DNA of 64,000 bases, from contig NZ_CP020474.1 of the NCBI RefSeq assembly GCF_002080415.1, positions 2,865,501-2,929,500 of the forward strand, given 5' to 3'. Every line of letters begins with the position of its first letter. The first letter of the stretch is position 1. A program made the translations under genes and the position numbers. Positions 55,217 through 64,000 of the stretch are shown in pieces. The stretch comes from Roseovarius mucosus. GTDB lineage: Bacteria > Pseudomonadota > Alphaproteobacteria > Rhodobacterales > Rhodobacteraceae. Under the pieces are notes generated by a model. That model worked only from the letters and a program-made list of their open reading frames with translations. It was not told where the DNA came from and did not search any database.

Positions 55217-56204
55217 AGTGATCCTAAAGGGGATTTCCAAATCCTTTGGCGCCCAAATGGCCCTTGATGAAGTGACCATGACCATTCCAGACGGAGCCTT
55301 TGTGGTACTGCTCGGGCCAACCGGCGCAGGCAAGACGACGACGCTGCGGATGGTCTCTGGTCTGGACAAGCCTGACAGCGGATCGGTGACCATCGGGGGC
55401 CGCGATGTGACCACGCTCACGCCTGCCCAGCGGGATGTGGCGATGGTGTTCCAGCAGTATTCGCTCTATCCGCATCTGACGGTGCGCCAGAACCTTGAGT
55501 TTCCTTTGAAGTCTCCGATCCTAAAGACCCCTCAGGCAGAGATTGACCGCAAGGTAGGCGCGGTCGCGGAGGTCCTGCAAATCAGTCACAAGCTTGACAA
55601 CAAGGCCACCGCCTTGTCGGGGGGCGAGATGCAGCGCGTTTCGATTGGGCGGGCGTTGGTTCGGGAACCGTCGGTCTATCTGATGGACGAGCCGCTAAGT
55701 TCGCTTGATGCGAAACTGCGTTCTGACCTGCGTATCGAGTTGAAAAGCATTCAGGCCGATTCAGGTGCAACCATGCTTTATGTGACCCATGACCAAACCG
55801 AAGCCATGACCATGGCCACGCATGTGGGGGTACTGGACAGCGGCAAGCTGGTCCAATTCGGTAGCCCGCGCGAGATATATGAAAACCCCGTGAGCGTGTA
55901 TGCCGCCAGCCGTCTGGGTCAGCCGCGCATCAATGTGTTGCCGTCAGACGTGTTCGGTGGGGCTCCGCGCGGGGCGGCCCAGATCGGTCTGCGCCCCGAG
56001 CAGATCTTGCAGGGCGAGGGCGAGGACAGTTTTGTGCAGCGGGTTGAGCACCTTGGTGACCAGACGCGCCTGCATCTGAAGTTCAAGTCGCACGACCTGA
56101 TCACGGTTACGGATGCCCATACGACGCTCAAGGAAGGCGACATCATCCAGATCCGCCCGAACAACCCCTTCTTTTTTGACGCCTCTGGCGCTCGCATATC
56201 CTAG
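55209..56204 (+). CDS. ABC transporter ATP-binding protein, second subunit
   Basis: 331 residues from GTG 55209, inside the stop of the preceding gene. Walker A is LLGPTGAGKTTTLRMVSG, the signature ALSGGEMQRVSIGRAL, Walker B YLMDEPLSSLD and the switch VTHDQTEAMTMATH. The C-terminal OB domain is shorter than in the first subunit but retains IGLRPEQILQGEGED. Two non-identical ATPases per importer are seen in glycerol-type GlpST systems, while most sugar importers use one. Confidence 0.92.
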   Translation: MAEVILKGISKSFGAQMALDEVTMTIPDGAFVVLLGPTGAGKTTTLRMVSGLDKPDSGSVTIGGRDVTTLTPAQRDVAMVFQQYSLYPHLTVRQNLEFPLKSPILKTPQAEIDRKVGAVAEVLQISHKLDNKATALSGGEMQRVSIGRALVREPSVYLMDEPLSSLDAKLRSDLRIELKSIQADSGATMLYVTHDQTEAMTMATHVGVLDSGKLVQFGSPREIYENPVSVYAASRLGQPRINVLPSDVFGGAPRGAAQIGLRPEQILQGEGEDSFVQRVEHLGDQTRLHLKFKSHDLITVTDAHTTLKEGDIIQIRPNNPFFFDASGARIS

Positions 56205-56214
56205 GAGATCCACC

Positions 56215-57834
56215 ATGAAACATTTTATCAATGAAAAGCACGACATGGTGACCGAAGCGATCGACGGCACGATTGCGGCTTCGGGGGGCAAGCTGACGCG
56301 GTTGGATGGCTATCCGCATATCCGCGTGGTGGTGCGGTCCGATTGGGACAAATCCAAGGTTGCGCTGGTTTCGGGCGGCGGTTCGGGCCACGAACCTGCC
56401 CACGCGGGCTTTGTGGGCGAGGGCATGTTGACGGCAGCGGTCTGCGGCGACGTGTTTGCCTCGCCTTCGGTGGATGCTGTTCTGGCGGCGATCCTTGCGG
56501 TGACCGGGCCGGCGGGGTGTCTGCTTATCGTCAAGAATTACACGGGCGACCGGCTGAACTTTGGTCTGGCGGCGGAGCGGGCGCGGGCCTTTGGCCACAA
56601 GGTCAGCGTGGTGATCGTGGATGATGATGTCGCCTTGCCGAACCTGCCACAGGCGCGCGGTCTTGCGGGGACGTTGTTTGTCCACAAGATCGTGGGGGCG
56701 ATGGCCGAAGGGGGGGCCAACCTAGAGGCCTGCACGATTGCCGCCAAGCGGGTGATTGCAGGCTCGCGCAGTATCGGGCTTTCGCTTGATACCTGTTCGG
56801 TTCCCGGATCGCTGAAAGAAGACCGTATTCCATTTGGCATGGCCGAGCTTGGGCTGGGTATTCATGGCGAAGCTGGTGTGGCGCAAGTCGCCTCCGCGGG
56901 CGCAGCGGATGCGATTGCCAAGATGATTGAGGCTCTTGTTGCGGATATGCCAAGGACGCCACATGTGGCGCTGATCAACAACCTTGGCGGGGCGTCCTGC
57001 CTTGAAATGGCGATTCTGACCAACAATCTGCTTGGCTCGGAGATTGGCCAGTATATTCGGCTGGTCGTTGGTCCCAGCGCGATGATGACGGCGCTCGATA
57101 TGCACGGATTTTCGATTTCGCTATGCGAACTCGCGGACGGAGACGAAGGGTTCCTGAAAGCGCCTGCCAAGGTGACGGGCTGGCCGGGGTGTAACAGCGT
57201 GACTACGCCTGCCGTTTTACCGCTGCCGGATGGCTTGACCCCGATCCGCGCGCCGGCGTCAGCACATGCGCCGACACGGGAATTTCTGACCGATTGCTGC
57301 AAGGTGCTGATCGCGGCCGAGAACGATCTGAACCTTCTCGATGCGAAATCCGGGGATGGGGATACAGGCTCGACTCTGGCTGGTGCGGCAAGGGCGTTGA
57401 TTGATGCGATGGACCGGCTGCCCTTGGCCGATCACACGCAGCTTTACCGTGCGATCGGGCTGGAGCTGAGCCAGACCATGGGCGGATCGTCGGGGGTGCT
57501 GCTTGCGATTTTCTTTGCGGCAGCGGGGGATGCGTCATCGTCGGGGATGACGATGCGGGATGCGCTGATGGCGGGCCTTGACCGGATGCGCCAGATCGGT
57601 GGTGCCAACCCTGGCGACCGGACGATGGTCGATGCCTTGCTGCCCGCGCTGAATGCACTGAGTGCTGGTTTGCCGCAAGCGGCTGCTGCGGCGCGCAAGG
57701 GGGCGAAATACACCGCGACGCTGACATCGGCAAAGGCTGGCCGTGCGAGCTATATCAATGCCGAGCAACTGGAGGGCCATATCGATCCGGGTGCCGAGGC
57801 TGTCGCCCGTTTGTTCGAGCATCTGGCCAGCTGA
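56215..57834 (+). CDS. dhaK: Dihydroxyacetone kinase, fused DhaK-DhaL form
   Basis: 539 residues. The DhaK domain (about 1-330) has SGGGSGHEPAHAGFVGEGML, VCGDVFASPS, NYTGDRLNFGLAAERARAFG and the substrate-binding His region. The DhaL domain (about 345-539) has the Mg-ATP Asp cluster AKSGDGDTGSTLAGAARAL and QTMGGSSGVLL. In the fused ATP-dependent form it phosphorylates dihydroxyacetone or glyceraldehyde to the triose phosphate. GGAGATCC precedes the ATG, 10 bases after the ATPase gene. As last gene of the operon it suggests that the importer feeds a triose or a compound converted to one. Confidence 0.94.
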   Translation: MKHFINEKHDMVTEAIDGTIAASGGKLTRLDGYPHIRVVVRSDWDKSKVALVSGGGSGHEPAHAGFVGEGMLTAAVCGDVFASPSVDAVLAAILAVTGPAGCLLIVKNYTGDRLNFGLAAERARAFGHKVSVVIVDDDVALPNLPQARGLAGTLFVHKIVGAMAEGGANLEACTIAAKRVIAGSRSIGLSLDTCSVPGSLKEDRIPFGMAELGLGIHGEAGVAQVASAGAADAIAKMIEALVADMPRTPHVALINNLGGASCLEMAILTNNLLGSEIGQYIRLVVGPSAMMTALDMHGFSISLCELADGDEGFLKAPAKVTGWPGCNSVTTPAVLPLPDGLTPIRAPASAHAPTREFLTDCCKVLIAAENDLNLLDAKSGDGDTGSTLAGAARALIDAMDRLPLADHTQLYRAIGLELSQTMGGSSGVLLAIFFAAAGDASSSGMTMRDALMAGLDRMRQIGGANPGDRTMVDALLPALNALSAGLPQAAAAARKGAKYTATLTSAKAGRASYINAEQLEGHIDPGAEAVARLFEHLAS

Positions 57835-58289
57835 AAAGGGCGACATCACGCCGAGCAATTACCTCGCCCGTTTGGGAGCTTGATCGCTATGTGGCGGGGT
57901 TTTTGATCGGTAATTGGCGTTTCCGATGACGAGAGTCTGTGCGGCACCCGCAACGACTTCTTCGTTGATTCAGGCGATGCGGTGAGCAAACCGCGAGATC
58001 CACCGTTACCTCGTCTCCATGCGCGGGATAATCCTGCAGCCGCCGACATCGCCAGCCGTGACGTCGTGGAGACTGGAATTCACAGTCTGGGTAGATGCCG
58101 ATTGGCGTCAAGCTGCCGGATACAATCCGCCGCCAGAAACATTTCGCTCACTGGTTTGAACCGAAACTTCGCGCCCGTGCGACCAGTGCTTTTCGAATTC
58201 ACGGCTATCCGTCCTGAATTTTCCTGTCTCAGGATAGTGGCACCACACGGATTGAGGCAGAGCCCCAAAAGGTAGCTTGTCTCAAAGCG
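57835..58289. other. Long gap between the DHA-kinase operon and the zwf leader
   Basis: Open frames on both strands (for example 57982-58275 plus, 57887-58111 minus) lack ribosome sites and recognisable domains and disagree in codon use. It is probably decayed DNA plus the zwf promoter. No terminator-like stem with a T-run was found directly after the kinase stop. Confidence 0.4.
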
Positions 58290-58305
58290 ATGTTAGCGCT
58301 AACAT
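58290..58305. promoter_or_regulatory. LacI-family-type operator ATGTTAGCGCTAACAT
   Basis: A 16-base perfect palindrome with the central CG typical of LacI/GalR-family operators. It lies 28 bases before the start of the gap-derived ORF at 58333 and 128 bases before zwf. It should control the zwf-edd-eda operon; it differs from the operators at 50484-50529, so a different regulator is expected. Confidence 0.6.
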
Positions 58306-58332
58306 TTACCAGAAATAGGGAGGGAGAAAAGC

Positions 58333-58428
58333 ATGGCCACCAGACTCGCAATCAACGGATTTGGGCGGATTGGACGTTGTGTCCTACGCGTCTTGATACA
58401 TGGCCGTCCCCTGAAGTTGGCGAGCTGA
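58333..58428 (+). pseudogene. gap: N-terminal fragment of glyceraldehyde-3-phosphate dehydrogenase
   Basis: 31 codons starting MATRLAINGFGRIGRCVLRV, the NAD-binding start of GAPDH, preceded by a strong AGGGAGG site. After LIHG the similarity ends and a stop follows at 58426-58428, four bases before the zwf ATG. This is a truncated gap gene whose 5' end and ribosome site remain. Because zwf itself lacks a spaced ribosome site, translation of this mini-ORF may be what delivers ribosomes to zwf. Confidence 0.65.
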
Positions 58429-58432
58429 GGGA

Positions 58433-59896
58433 ATGGTCTCTCGCGTCATCCCAGTATCATCCTTTGATCTGGTCATTTTCGGGGCCACTGGCGATCTGGC
58501 ACAGCGCAAGATCCTGCCGGGTCTTTTCCGCCGCTTTTCAGTTGGCCAGATGCCGAGAGACGCGCGCATCATTGCCACGGCTCGGTCAGAAATTGATACG
58601 GACATGTTCCGGGCTGATCTCAGGACAAGCCTCGCCGAGTTTGCGCCATGCATTTCGGGCGATGCGGAAATGCTGGACCAGTTCCTTGCGACGATTGTGT
58701 ACATTCATCTTGATGTAATGAGCCAAGAAGGCTGGTCCGAATTGGTCGGATTGCTGCGCAGATCAGCGGTGCGCGCCTTCTATCTGTCGGTCTCCACATC
58801 CCTTTTCGGCACCATCGCATCCAGGCTGAGCAGCTATGAGGCCGTAACACCTGAGAGCCGCATCGTCGTTGAAAAACCCTTCGGAAATGACCTGGCCATT
58901 GCACGGGCACTCAACGCGGATTTGCGTCAGGGTTTCGAGGAAAGCCAAATCTATCGCATCGACCACTATCTTGGAAAAGAAACGGTGCAGAACTTGATGG
59001 CTCTGCGCTTTGCCAATGCGCTGTGGGAGCCGCTTTGGAATTCGACACACATCGACCATGTTCAGATCACCGTGGCCGAGAGTCTCGGTGTCGAGGGGCG
59101 TGGTGAGTATTACAATCGTGCCGGTGCGATGCGGGACATGGTTCAGAACCACCTCATGCAGCTCTTGTGTTTGACGGCAATGGAACCGCCGTCGAGATTT
59201 GAGCCGAACGCTGTGCGTGACGAGAAGGTAAAGGTGATCGAGGCGCTCGCACCTGCCAACCCTCAGGAAATCGTGCGGGGACAGTATCGGGACAAAGAGG
59301 GTCAGGGCAGCTACCGCGAGCATGCGGGCGATCCGACCTCGCGAACAGAGAGTTTCGTGGCGATGAAAGTTGCTATCGCCAACTGGCGATGGGCTGGAAC
59401 GCCTTTCTACCTCCGCACCGGAAAGAGATTGCGCGCGCGGACTTCGGAGATCGCCGTCGTGTTTCGCGAGCCCCCGCACATGATTTTCCCCGAGATGGAA
59501 AACCGACGCAGCAATCAAATGATCATACACCTTCAGCCGGACGAGGGCATCACGCTGCACAATACCATCAAGGAGCCGGGTCCTGGTGGTTTCCGCCTTG
59601 CGGAGGTAACGTTGGACATGACCTTTGCAAATGCGCTGGGGGGCCAGACCGATTCACAGGACGCCTATGAGCGTTTGATCATGGATGTCATCCGTGGCGA
59701 CCAGACGCTCTTTATGCGCGGCGACGAGGTCGAGGCGGCGTGGGCCTGGGTCGACCCTATTATCGCGCGCTGGGAAGAGGCGCGTCATGCACCCGAGCCC
59801 TATGATGCAGGCGGTTCGGGCCCCGAAGAGGCCCTGATGCTGATGCATCGGGATGGCTGGCGCTGGCGCGAGATTGGCCGAGTGGAGGACAAATGA
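58433..59896 (+). CDS. zwf: Glucose-6-phosphate 1-dehydrogenase
   Basis: 487 residues. The NAD(P)-binding start is [20 protein letters not shown], the substrate and catalytic site is [20 protein letters not shown], and [20 protein letters not shown] and [20 protein letters not shown] follow. It oxidises glucose-6-phosphate to 6-phosphogluconolactone, the entry to the Entner-Doudoroff route. The ATG at 58433 gives the family N-terminus, but the GAGGGA directly abuts it, leaving no spacing. The edd start overlaps its stop (ATGA). No pgl gene for the lactonase follows, unlike many relatives. Confidence 0.96.
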   Translation: MVSRVIPVSSFDLVIFGATGDLAQRKILPGLFRRFSVGQMPRDARIIATARSEIDTDMFRADLRTSLAEFAPCISGDAEMLDQFLATIVYIHLDVMSQEGWSELVGLLRRSAVRAFYLSVSTSLFGTIASRLSSYEAVTPESRIVVEKPFGNDLAIARALNADLRQGFEESQIYRIDHYLGKETVQNLMALRFANALWEPLWNSTHIDHVQITVAESLGVEGRGEYYNRAGAMRDMVQNHLMQLLCLTAMEPPSRFEPNAVRDEKVKVIEALAPANPQEIVRGQYRDKEGQGSYREHAGDPTSRTESFVAMKVAIANWRWAGTPFYLRTGKRLRARTSEIAVVFREPPHMIFPEMENRRSNQMIIHLQPDEGITLHNTIKEPGPGGFRLAEVTLDMTFANALGGQTDSQDAYERLIMDVIRGDQTLFMRGDEVEAAWAWVDPIIARWEEARHAPEPYDAGGSGPEEALMLMHRDGWRWREIGRVEDK

Positions 59897-61701
59897 CTCT
59901 CAATTCAACCATCGAAGCCGTAACTGACCGGATCATCGCACGCAGTTCCAAGACACGCGACGCCTACCTGAAGCGCATGCGCGCGGCGCAGTCAAAGGGG
60001 CCGGCCCGGTCGCACTTGGCTTGCAGCGGTCAGGCTCATGCCTATGCCGCCGCCGAAAGCGACAAGGCGCGCTTGGTCGAGGACGTCTCAGGCAACCTCG
60101 GAATCGTAACGGCCTATAACGATATGCTCTCTGCACATCAGCCCTTCGCCACCTACCCGGACATCATCAAGCATGCTGTGCGCGAAATCGGCGGCACGGC
60201 GCAAGTTGCGGGCGGCGTACCGGCGATGTGCGATGGTGTCACTCAGGGCGAAGCCGGCATGGAGCTTAGCCTCTTCTCGCGTGACGTGATCGCGCTCGCC
60301 GCATCGGTCGCGCTCAGCCACAACACTTATGACGCGGCAGTTTTTCTGGGTGTCTGCGACAAGATCGTACCAGGCCTTTTGATCGCTGCGCAGGCCTTTG
60401 GCCATTTACCCGCTGTTTTTCTGCCCGCAGGCCCCATGACAAGTGGCTTACCCAATGACGAGAAGTCCAAGGTGCGCCAACGCTTTGCCGCTGGCGAAGT
60501 CGACCGCGCCGCGCTCATGGAAGCCGAGATGGCGGCCTATCACGGCCCAGGTACCTGCACTTTCTACGGCACGGCCAACACCAACCAGATGCTGATGGAG
60601 TTCATGGGGCTACATCTGCCGGGTGCCAGCTTTGTGACACCGAACACGCCCCTGCGCGCTGCTCTCACAGCCGAAGGCGCAAAGCGCGCACTCTCGCTCA
60701 GCGCGCTGGGTGAGAGCTATACGCCCGTCTGCGATATTCTAAGCGAAAAGGCCTTTGTAAACGGGATCGTCGGGCTTAATGCTACGGGCGGCTCGACCAA
60801 CCTTCTCATTCACCTGATCGCCATGGCCCGCGCCGGCGGGATCATCCTTGATTGGGAAGATTTCTCCGATCTGTCCGAAGTCACACCGCTTATCGCGCGG
60901 GTCTATCCCAACGGGCTGGCTGACGTGAACCATTTTCACGCCGCAGGCGGGCTTGGCTACATGATCGGCGAGCTTCTCGGCGCTGGCCTTCTACATCCCG
61001 ATACCAAGACAGTGGCAGGCGAGGGCCTTGAGCATTACACGACAGAGCCAAAGCTCGCCGACGGCAGATTGAGCTGGCAACCCGGCGCTCGCAAAAGTCT
61101 CGATGACAGAATCCTGCGCACCGTGGCCGACCCGTTCCAGCTCACAGGGGGGCTCGCGCGCCTCTCGGGCAATCTTGGCACAGCGGTGATGAAAGTCTCG
61201 GCGGTGGCACCCGAGCACCAGATCGTTCAAGCGCCCGTGCTGGTGTTTCATGACCAGAACGATGTGAAGGCCGCCTTCAAGGCAGGCGAGCTGACGGGCG
61301 ATCTTGTGGTTGTCATGCGCTTTCAGGGGCCCAAGGCAAACGGCATGCCAGAGCTTCACAGCCTTACCCCGATCCTGTCGATCCTTCAGGGACGCGGCCA
61401 GAAGGTGGCGCTGGTCACAGATGGGCGCATGTCGGGTGCCTCAGGCAAGGTCCCCTCGGCAATCCATGTCAGCCCCGAAGCGCTTGATGGTGGCCTGATT
61501 GCCAAGCTCAAGGATGGCGATATCCTGCGCGTCGATGCCACGACGGGGGTGCTTCAATGCCTCACCGAAGGGGTGGGGGAACGCCCCGCAGCAGCACCCG
61601 ATCTGAGCAGCAATCATCACGGACTTGGCCGCGAGCTTTTCGCAGCCTTCCGGCGCAGTGTCGGCACGGCCGATAAGGGCGCATCTATTTTTGGAGAGTA
61701 A
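59893..61701 (+). CDS. edd: 6-phosphogluconate dehydratase
   Basis: 602 residues of the IlvD/Edd family. Iron-sulfur and substrate motifs are present: [52 protein letters not shown] and [19 protein letters not shown]. It dehydrates 6-phosphogluconate to 2-keto-3-deoxy-6-phosphogluconate. It overlaps zwf by four bases and is followed four bases later by eda, so the three form one tightly coupled operon. Confidence 0.96.
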   Translation: MTLNSTIEAVTDRIIARSSKTRDAYLKRMRAAQSKGPARSHLACSGQAHAYAAAESDKARLVEDVSGNLGIVTAYNDMLSAHQPFATYPDIIKHAVREIGGTAQVAGGVPAMCDGVTQGEAGMELSLFSRDVIALAASVALSHNTYDAAVFLGVCDKIVPGLLIAAQAFGHLPAVFLPAGPMTSGLPNDEKSKVRQRFAAGEVDRAALMEAEMAAYHGPGTCTFYGTANTNQMLMEFMGLHLPGASFVTPNTPLRAALTAEGAKRALSLSALGESYTPVCDILSEKAFVNGIVGLNATGGSTNLLIHLIAMARAGGIILDWEDFSDLSEVTPLIARVYPNGLADVNHFHAAGGLGYMIGELLGAGLLHPDTKTVAGEGLEHYTTEPKLADGRLSWQPGARKSLDDRILRTVADPFQLTGGLARLSGNLGTAVMKVSAVAPEHQIVQAPVLVFHDQNDVKAAFKAGELTGDLVVVMRFQGPKANGMPELHSLTPILSILQGRGQKVALVTDGRMSGASGKVPSAIHVSPEALDGGLIAKLKDGDILRVDATTGVLQCLTEGVGERPAAAPDLSSNHHGLGRELFAAFRRSVGTADKGASIFGE

Positions 61702-61704
61702 ACC

Positions 61705-62358
61705 TTGACCCTGTCCCCCAAAGACGCCAGCCGCCAGACCCGCGCACTTTGCGAACTCGCCCCGATCGTGCCTGTTCTTGTGATCAACGATGCCGCCGCC
61801 GCCCGCCCTCTGGCAGAGGCTCTTGTGGCCGGGGGCCTACCTGTTCTTGAGGTGACCCTGCGCACCCCTGCCGCGCTTGATGCGATCCGCGCCATGGCGC
61901 AGGTTAGAGGCGGTCACGTCGGCGCAGGCACATTGGTTACCCCCGATGATGTGCGCGCCGCCAAAGCCGCAGGTGCAACCTTCGGTGTCGCCCCGGGCGC
62001 TACCGAAAAGCTTCTCGCCGCCTGCGAAGCCGAAGGGTTGCCGCTCCTCCCCGGTGCGGCCACGGCAAGCGAGGCAATGGCCCTCCTGGAGCGTGGCTAT
62101 GACATGCTCAAGTTCTTCCCCGCCGAGGCGTCGGGCGGCGTAGCCGCTCTCAAAGCCATCGGTGCGCCTTTGCCGCAGATTTCGTTTTGCCCTACGGGCG
62201 GGATCAACCCCGACAATGCGCCAAGCTATCTGTCGCTTTCCAATGTCGTCTGCGCCGGTGGCAGTTGGGTCGCACCTGAAGCTCTCGTCGCCATGGGCAA
62301 ATGGGACGAAATCGAAGAGCTCGCCCGTGAAGCTGCCAAATTGAGAGCCGCACCCTGA
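61705..62358 (+). CDS. eda: 2-keto-3-deoxy-6-phosphogluconate aldolase
   Basis: 217 residues, class I aldolase. Key parts are [20 protein letters not shown] (catalytic Glu), [20 protein letters not shown], and [20 protein letters not shown] (Schiff-base Lys), with [16 protein letters not shown] and a phosphate-binding Gly region. It splits KDPG into pyruvate and glyceraldehyde-3-phosphate. The start is TTG at 61705, with GGAGA seven bases upstream. The pgi remnant begins at its stop codon. Confidence 0.95.
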   Translation: MTLSPKDASRQTRALCELAPIVPVLVINDAAAARPLAEALVAGGLPVLEVTLRTPAALDAIRAMAQVRGGHVGAGTLVTPDDVRAAKAAGATFGVAPGATEKLLAACEAEGLPLLPGAATASEAMALLERGYDMLKFFPAEASGGVAALKAIGAPLPQISFCPTGGINPDNAPSYLSLSNVVCAGGSWVAPEALVAMGKWDEIEELAREAAKLRAAP

Positions 62359-62660
62359 GAGATATCTGGAACAGGCTGAAAGACAACCAGACCGCAAAAG
62401 CCGCGCTCTTCAGCGATGTGGTCAATATCGGCATCGGCAGCTCCAAACTTGGCCCCGCCATAGCAACGCTCTCTCTTGCACCCTATCACGACGGCCCGCG
62501 CTGTCATTTTGTCGCCAACATCGACAGCGTCGACGTTCCGCAGGCTTTGGTGCCTCACGGCCAGCGTCCTGTAAACTCAGGTGAACGACAGCATGCCCGC
62601 AATCACATCAAGCCGACACCACGGTGCTGGCGCACCGCTTACGAAAATGCTGCTCCTTGA
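62358..62660 (+). pseudogene. pgi: Degraded glucose-6-phosphate isomerase
   Basis: Directly at the eda stop one frame reads [20 protein letters not shown], like the N-terminus of Pgi. It then jumps to [20 protein letters not shown] and [16 protein letters not shown], which in intact Pgi lies about 130 residues further on. After VDVPQALVP the similarity is lost and a stop follows at 62658-62660. There is no start codon, an internal deletion and no catalytic C-terminus, so it is a dead gene. Functional pgi, if present, must be elsewhere. Confidence 0.7.
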
Positions 62661-62828
62661 ACGAGAGCATATTGCGTCTTTCGATGGGCGCTGCGGCAGG
62701 TGAGAGCCATCAATCCTTCAGGATACTCGGATCAAGAACAGACGTTTGCGATCAACCATTCGGCAGCGATGCGCGTTTTGAGTGCTCAACAACCCGGACG
62801 TCGAAAAGGGCGCTTCATCAGTGCTTTT

Positions 62829-63203
62829 TCACTCTCTGCCAAAGGTCCAGTTGCGGTTGGCGTTGAACGTCAGGAGGAGCATGACGCCGGTGACGGCGAC
62901 CTGCGCGGCAATGTAGGGAAGGGACAGCAAGGTGATGAGAGCGTGCATCAGGACGAAGTTCAGGATCATGGCGAAAACCGCGATAGCGAGGAATTTCGGC
63001 AGGGTTTTGCGGTGCGGGCTTTGGGCCGCAAACGTGAGACGATAGTTCAGCGCGTAGCTGACAAGAGCCCCAACCGCGGCACCGGCGGCGGAGGCAGGGG
63101 CAGGATGCGCGAGGCTGCCTTCAACAAGTGCGAGGAGGGTGAGATAGTGTGCCGCTGTCGCAACTGCGCCGACGCCCGCAAAGCTGAGGAACTGGCGGCT
63201 CAT
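62829..63203 (-). CDS. GtrA family membrane protein
   Basis: 124 residues with four membrane helices: FLSFAGVGAVATAAHYLTLL, then AAGAAVGALVSYALNYRLTF, FLAIAVFAMILNFVLMHAL and a last helix before FNANRNWTFGRE. The NYRLTF and RNWTF ends are GtrA signatures. GtrA-like proteins are thought to move undecaprenyl-linked sugars across the membrane for glycosylation of surface polysaccharides. Its ATG overlaps the stop of the upstream YfhO-like gene (ATGA), so both are one operon. Confidence 0.88.
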   Translation of the reverse strand: MSRQFLSFAGVGAVATAAHYLTLLALVEGSLAHPAPASAAGAAVGALVSYALNYRLTFAAQSPHRKTLPKFLAIAVFAMILNFVLMHALITLLSLPYIAAQVAVTGVMLLLTFNANRNWTFGRE

Positions 63204-64000
63204 GGCGTGCCGTCACCGCCGAGAACGCCGATCAGGGCGGCCTGAAGATTTTCGAGCGCGAGGGGAGAGAATGTAAAGGTCACTTCGTTTTGCCCGACTG
63301 AAAGATCGACCGCACGAAAGAGGCCGTCCTGAATCACAAGGGGCACCGGCACACCGTTGGCAGTAGCGGTCCATCCGGGATAAGCGAAATCATGCAGCAC
63401 CAAGCGGCAAGGAGACGTGCATTTGGCGCTGACCTCTACCACGACATTCGTGTAGCGGTTGATGCGGGGTTGTGGGCCAGGTGTAGCCCCAGCATCGGTT
63501 GCGGGCAGGAGAACGGCACGAGGCTTTGCATTGCGATTTTCATATAGGTGGAAATTCTGGTCAAGATAGGGAATGACGGCAACCTCTTGCAGCGCATCTT
63601 GTGGAAGGGTGCGGTCAATCTTTTCCACTGGCTTGCCGGTCATGATATACCGCAGTCCCAACTGGTCGGCCATCACACTGTCATATGACGTCATAGCTGT
63701 TCCGAACCTGCGGTTGGCCGATGCATTGTTCTGGTGCTTGGGTGCTATAAGGCTGTCAAATGCCCTGAGGCGGATAGGGTTATAGCCGAGCAGCGCCTCT
63801 ATCCCCGCTGCCTGACCGATGTTCTGGGATGAGGCACCAAGGCCAATCGTTTCTACCCGCCACGGTGCGCCGCTCGGGTCGGTTGCTTTCGAGAGCGCTG
63901 CGAGGCGCGCGATGTGATCGTAGGCGGCAGGGGTTTCCAGCTGATCGTAAAATTGCGGAAGACTGGCGTTCAGCCTGATGTTGCTATGGGCCGTGATCAG
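63200..64000 (-). CDS. YfhO-like membrane protein, C-terminal part (runs off right edge)
   Basis: The minus strand is open from the window edge to the stop at 63200, giving 266 residues of a larger protein. Recognisable stretches are NIRLNASLPQFYDQLETPAA, GYNPIRLRAFDSLIAPKH and MTSYDSVMADQLGLRYIMTG, then a beta-sandwich end (RLVLHDFAYPGWTATANGVP). This is the soluble C-terminal region of bacterial YfhO-type multi-span proteins, thought to act in polymer glycosylation. The membrane domain lies outside the window. An internal ATG at 63694 is not the start because upstream codons continue the family sequence. Confidence 0.75.
   Translation of the reverse strand: MITAHSNIRLNASLPQFYDQLETPAAYDHIARLAALSKATDPSGAPWRVETIGLGASSQNIGQAAGIEALLGYNPIRLRAFDSLIAPKHQNNASANRRFGTAMTSYDSVMADQLGLRYIMTGKPVEKIDRTLPQDALQEVAVIPYLDQNFHLYENRNAKPRAVLLPATDAGATPGPQPRINRYTNVVVEVSAKCTSPCRLVLHDFAYPGWTATANGVPVPLVIQDGLFRAVDLSVGQNEVTFTFSPLALENLQAALIGVLGGDGTP

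Overview
The window is chromosomal DNA from an alphaproteobacterium of the Rhodobacteraceae (Roseobacter group). The grounds are a GcrA cell-cycle regulator, the phaZ/phaC/phasin/phaR arrangement with CTGC-N3-GCAG PhaR boxes, several small roseobacter-type proteins, RTX proteins with clan-A glycosidase-like partners, high GC, and frequent GTG/TTG starts. The species cannot be named from sequence alone. No rRNA, complete tRNA or CRISPR array was seen.

Layout. 1-11.3 kb: end of a choice-of-anchor-L-like gene, dapE, a frameshifted DUF2064 gene, gcrA, an ABC-2 permease, a secreted glycosidase-like protein, small conserved proteins and carB. 11.4-20.6 kb: pabB, cfa, aspS, a GNAT, thrS, a 74-residue protein and two alpha/beta hydrolases. 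20.6-25.1 kb: polyhydroxyalkanoate locus, with phaZ divergent from phaC, then phasin and phaR. 25.1-30.8 kb: a LysR regulator, tadA, an rluB-like gene, a DUF465 protein, metG and an MFS transporter.

31-50 kb is accessory. A LysR gene is divergent from a class II aldolase / HAD / class-V PLP enzyme / PhzF set with no assigned pathway. Next come a NERD-zinc-finger protein, an unrecognised 180-residue protein, and a TIR-like gene remnant cut by an IS21-family element. Beside it lie a 34-bp end of a second IS21 copy, an IS3-family element, an RTX protein and an RTX-tailed glycosidase-like gene broken by an in-frame amber codon. A serine-recombinase remnant precedes a TetR-led operon (SRPBCC, VOC, GFA-like and DUF6958-like proteins).

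49-64 kb is carbohydrate metabolism. A LacI regulator faces two near-identical palindromic operators and an ABC importer operon with two permeases, a 62-residue membrane protein and two ATPases, ending in dihydroxyacetone kinase. Then follow the Entner-Doudoroff genes zwf-edd-eda, bordered by a gap fragment upstream and a degraded pgi downstream, with a perfect LacI-type palindrome in the leader. The window closes with GtrA and a YfhO-like membrane protein that runs off the right edge.

The strongest hunting targets are the aldolase/HAD/PLP/PhzF cluster, the two clan-A glycosidase-like paralogues (one interrupted by TAG), the TIR-like/NERD remnant island with nested insertion sequences, the TetR detoxification-like operon, and the zwf-edd-eda block with a gap-derived mini-ORF placed for translational coupling to zwf.
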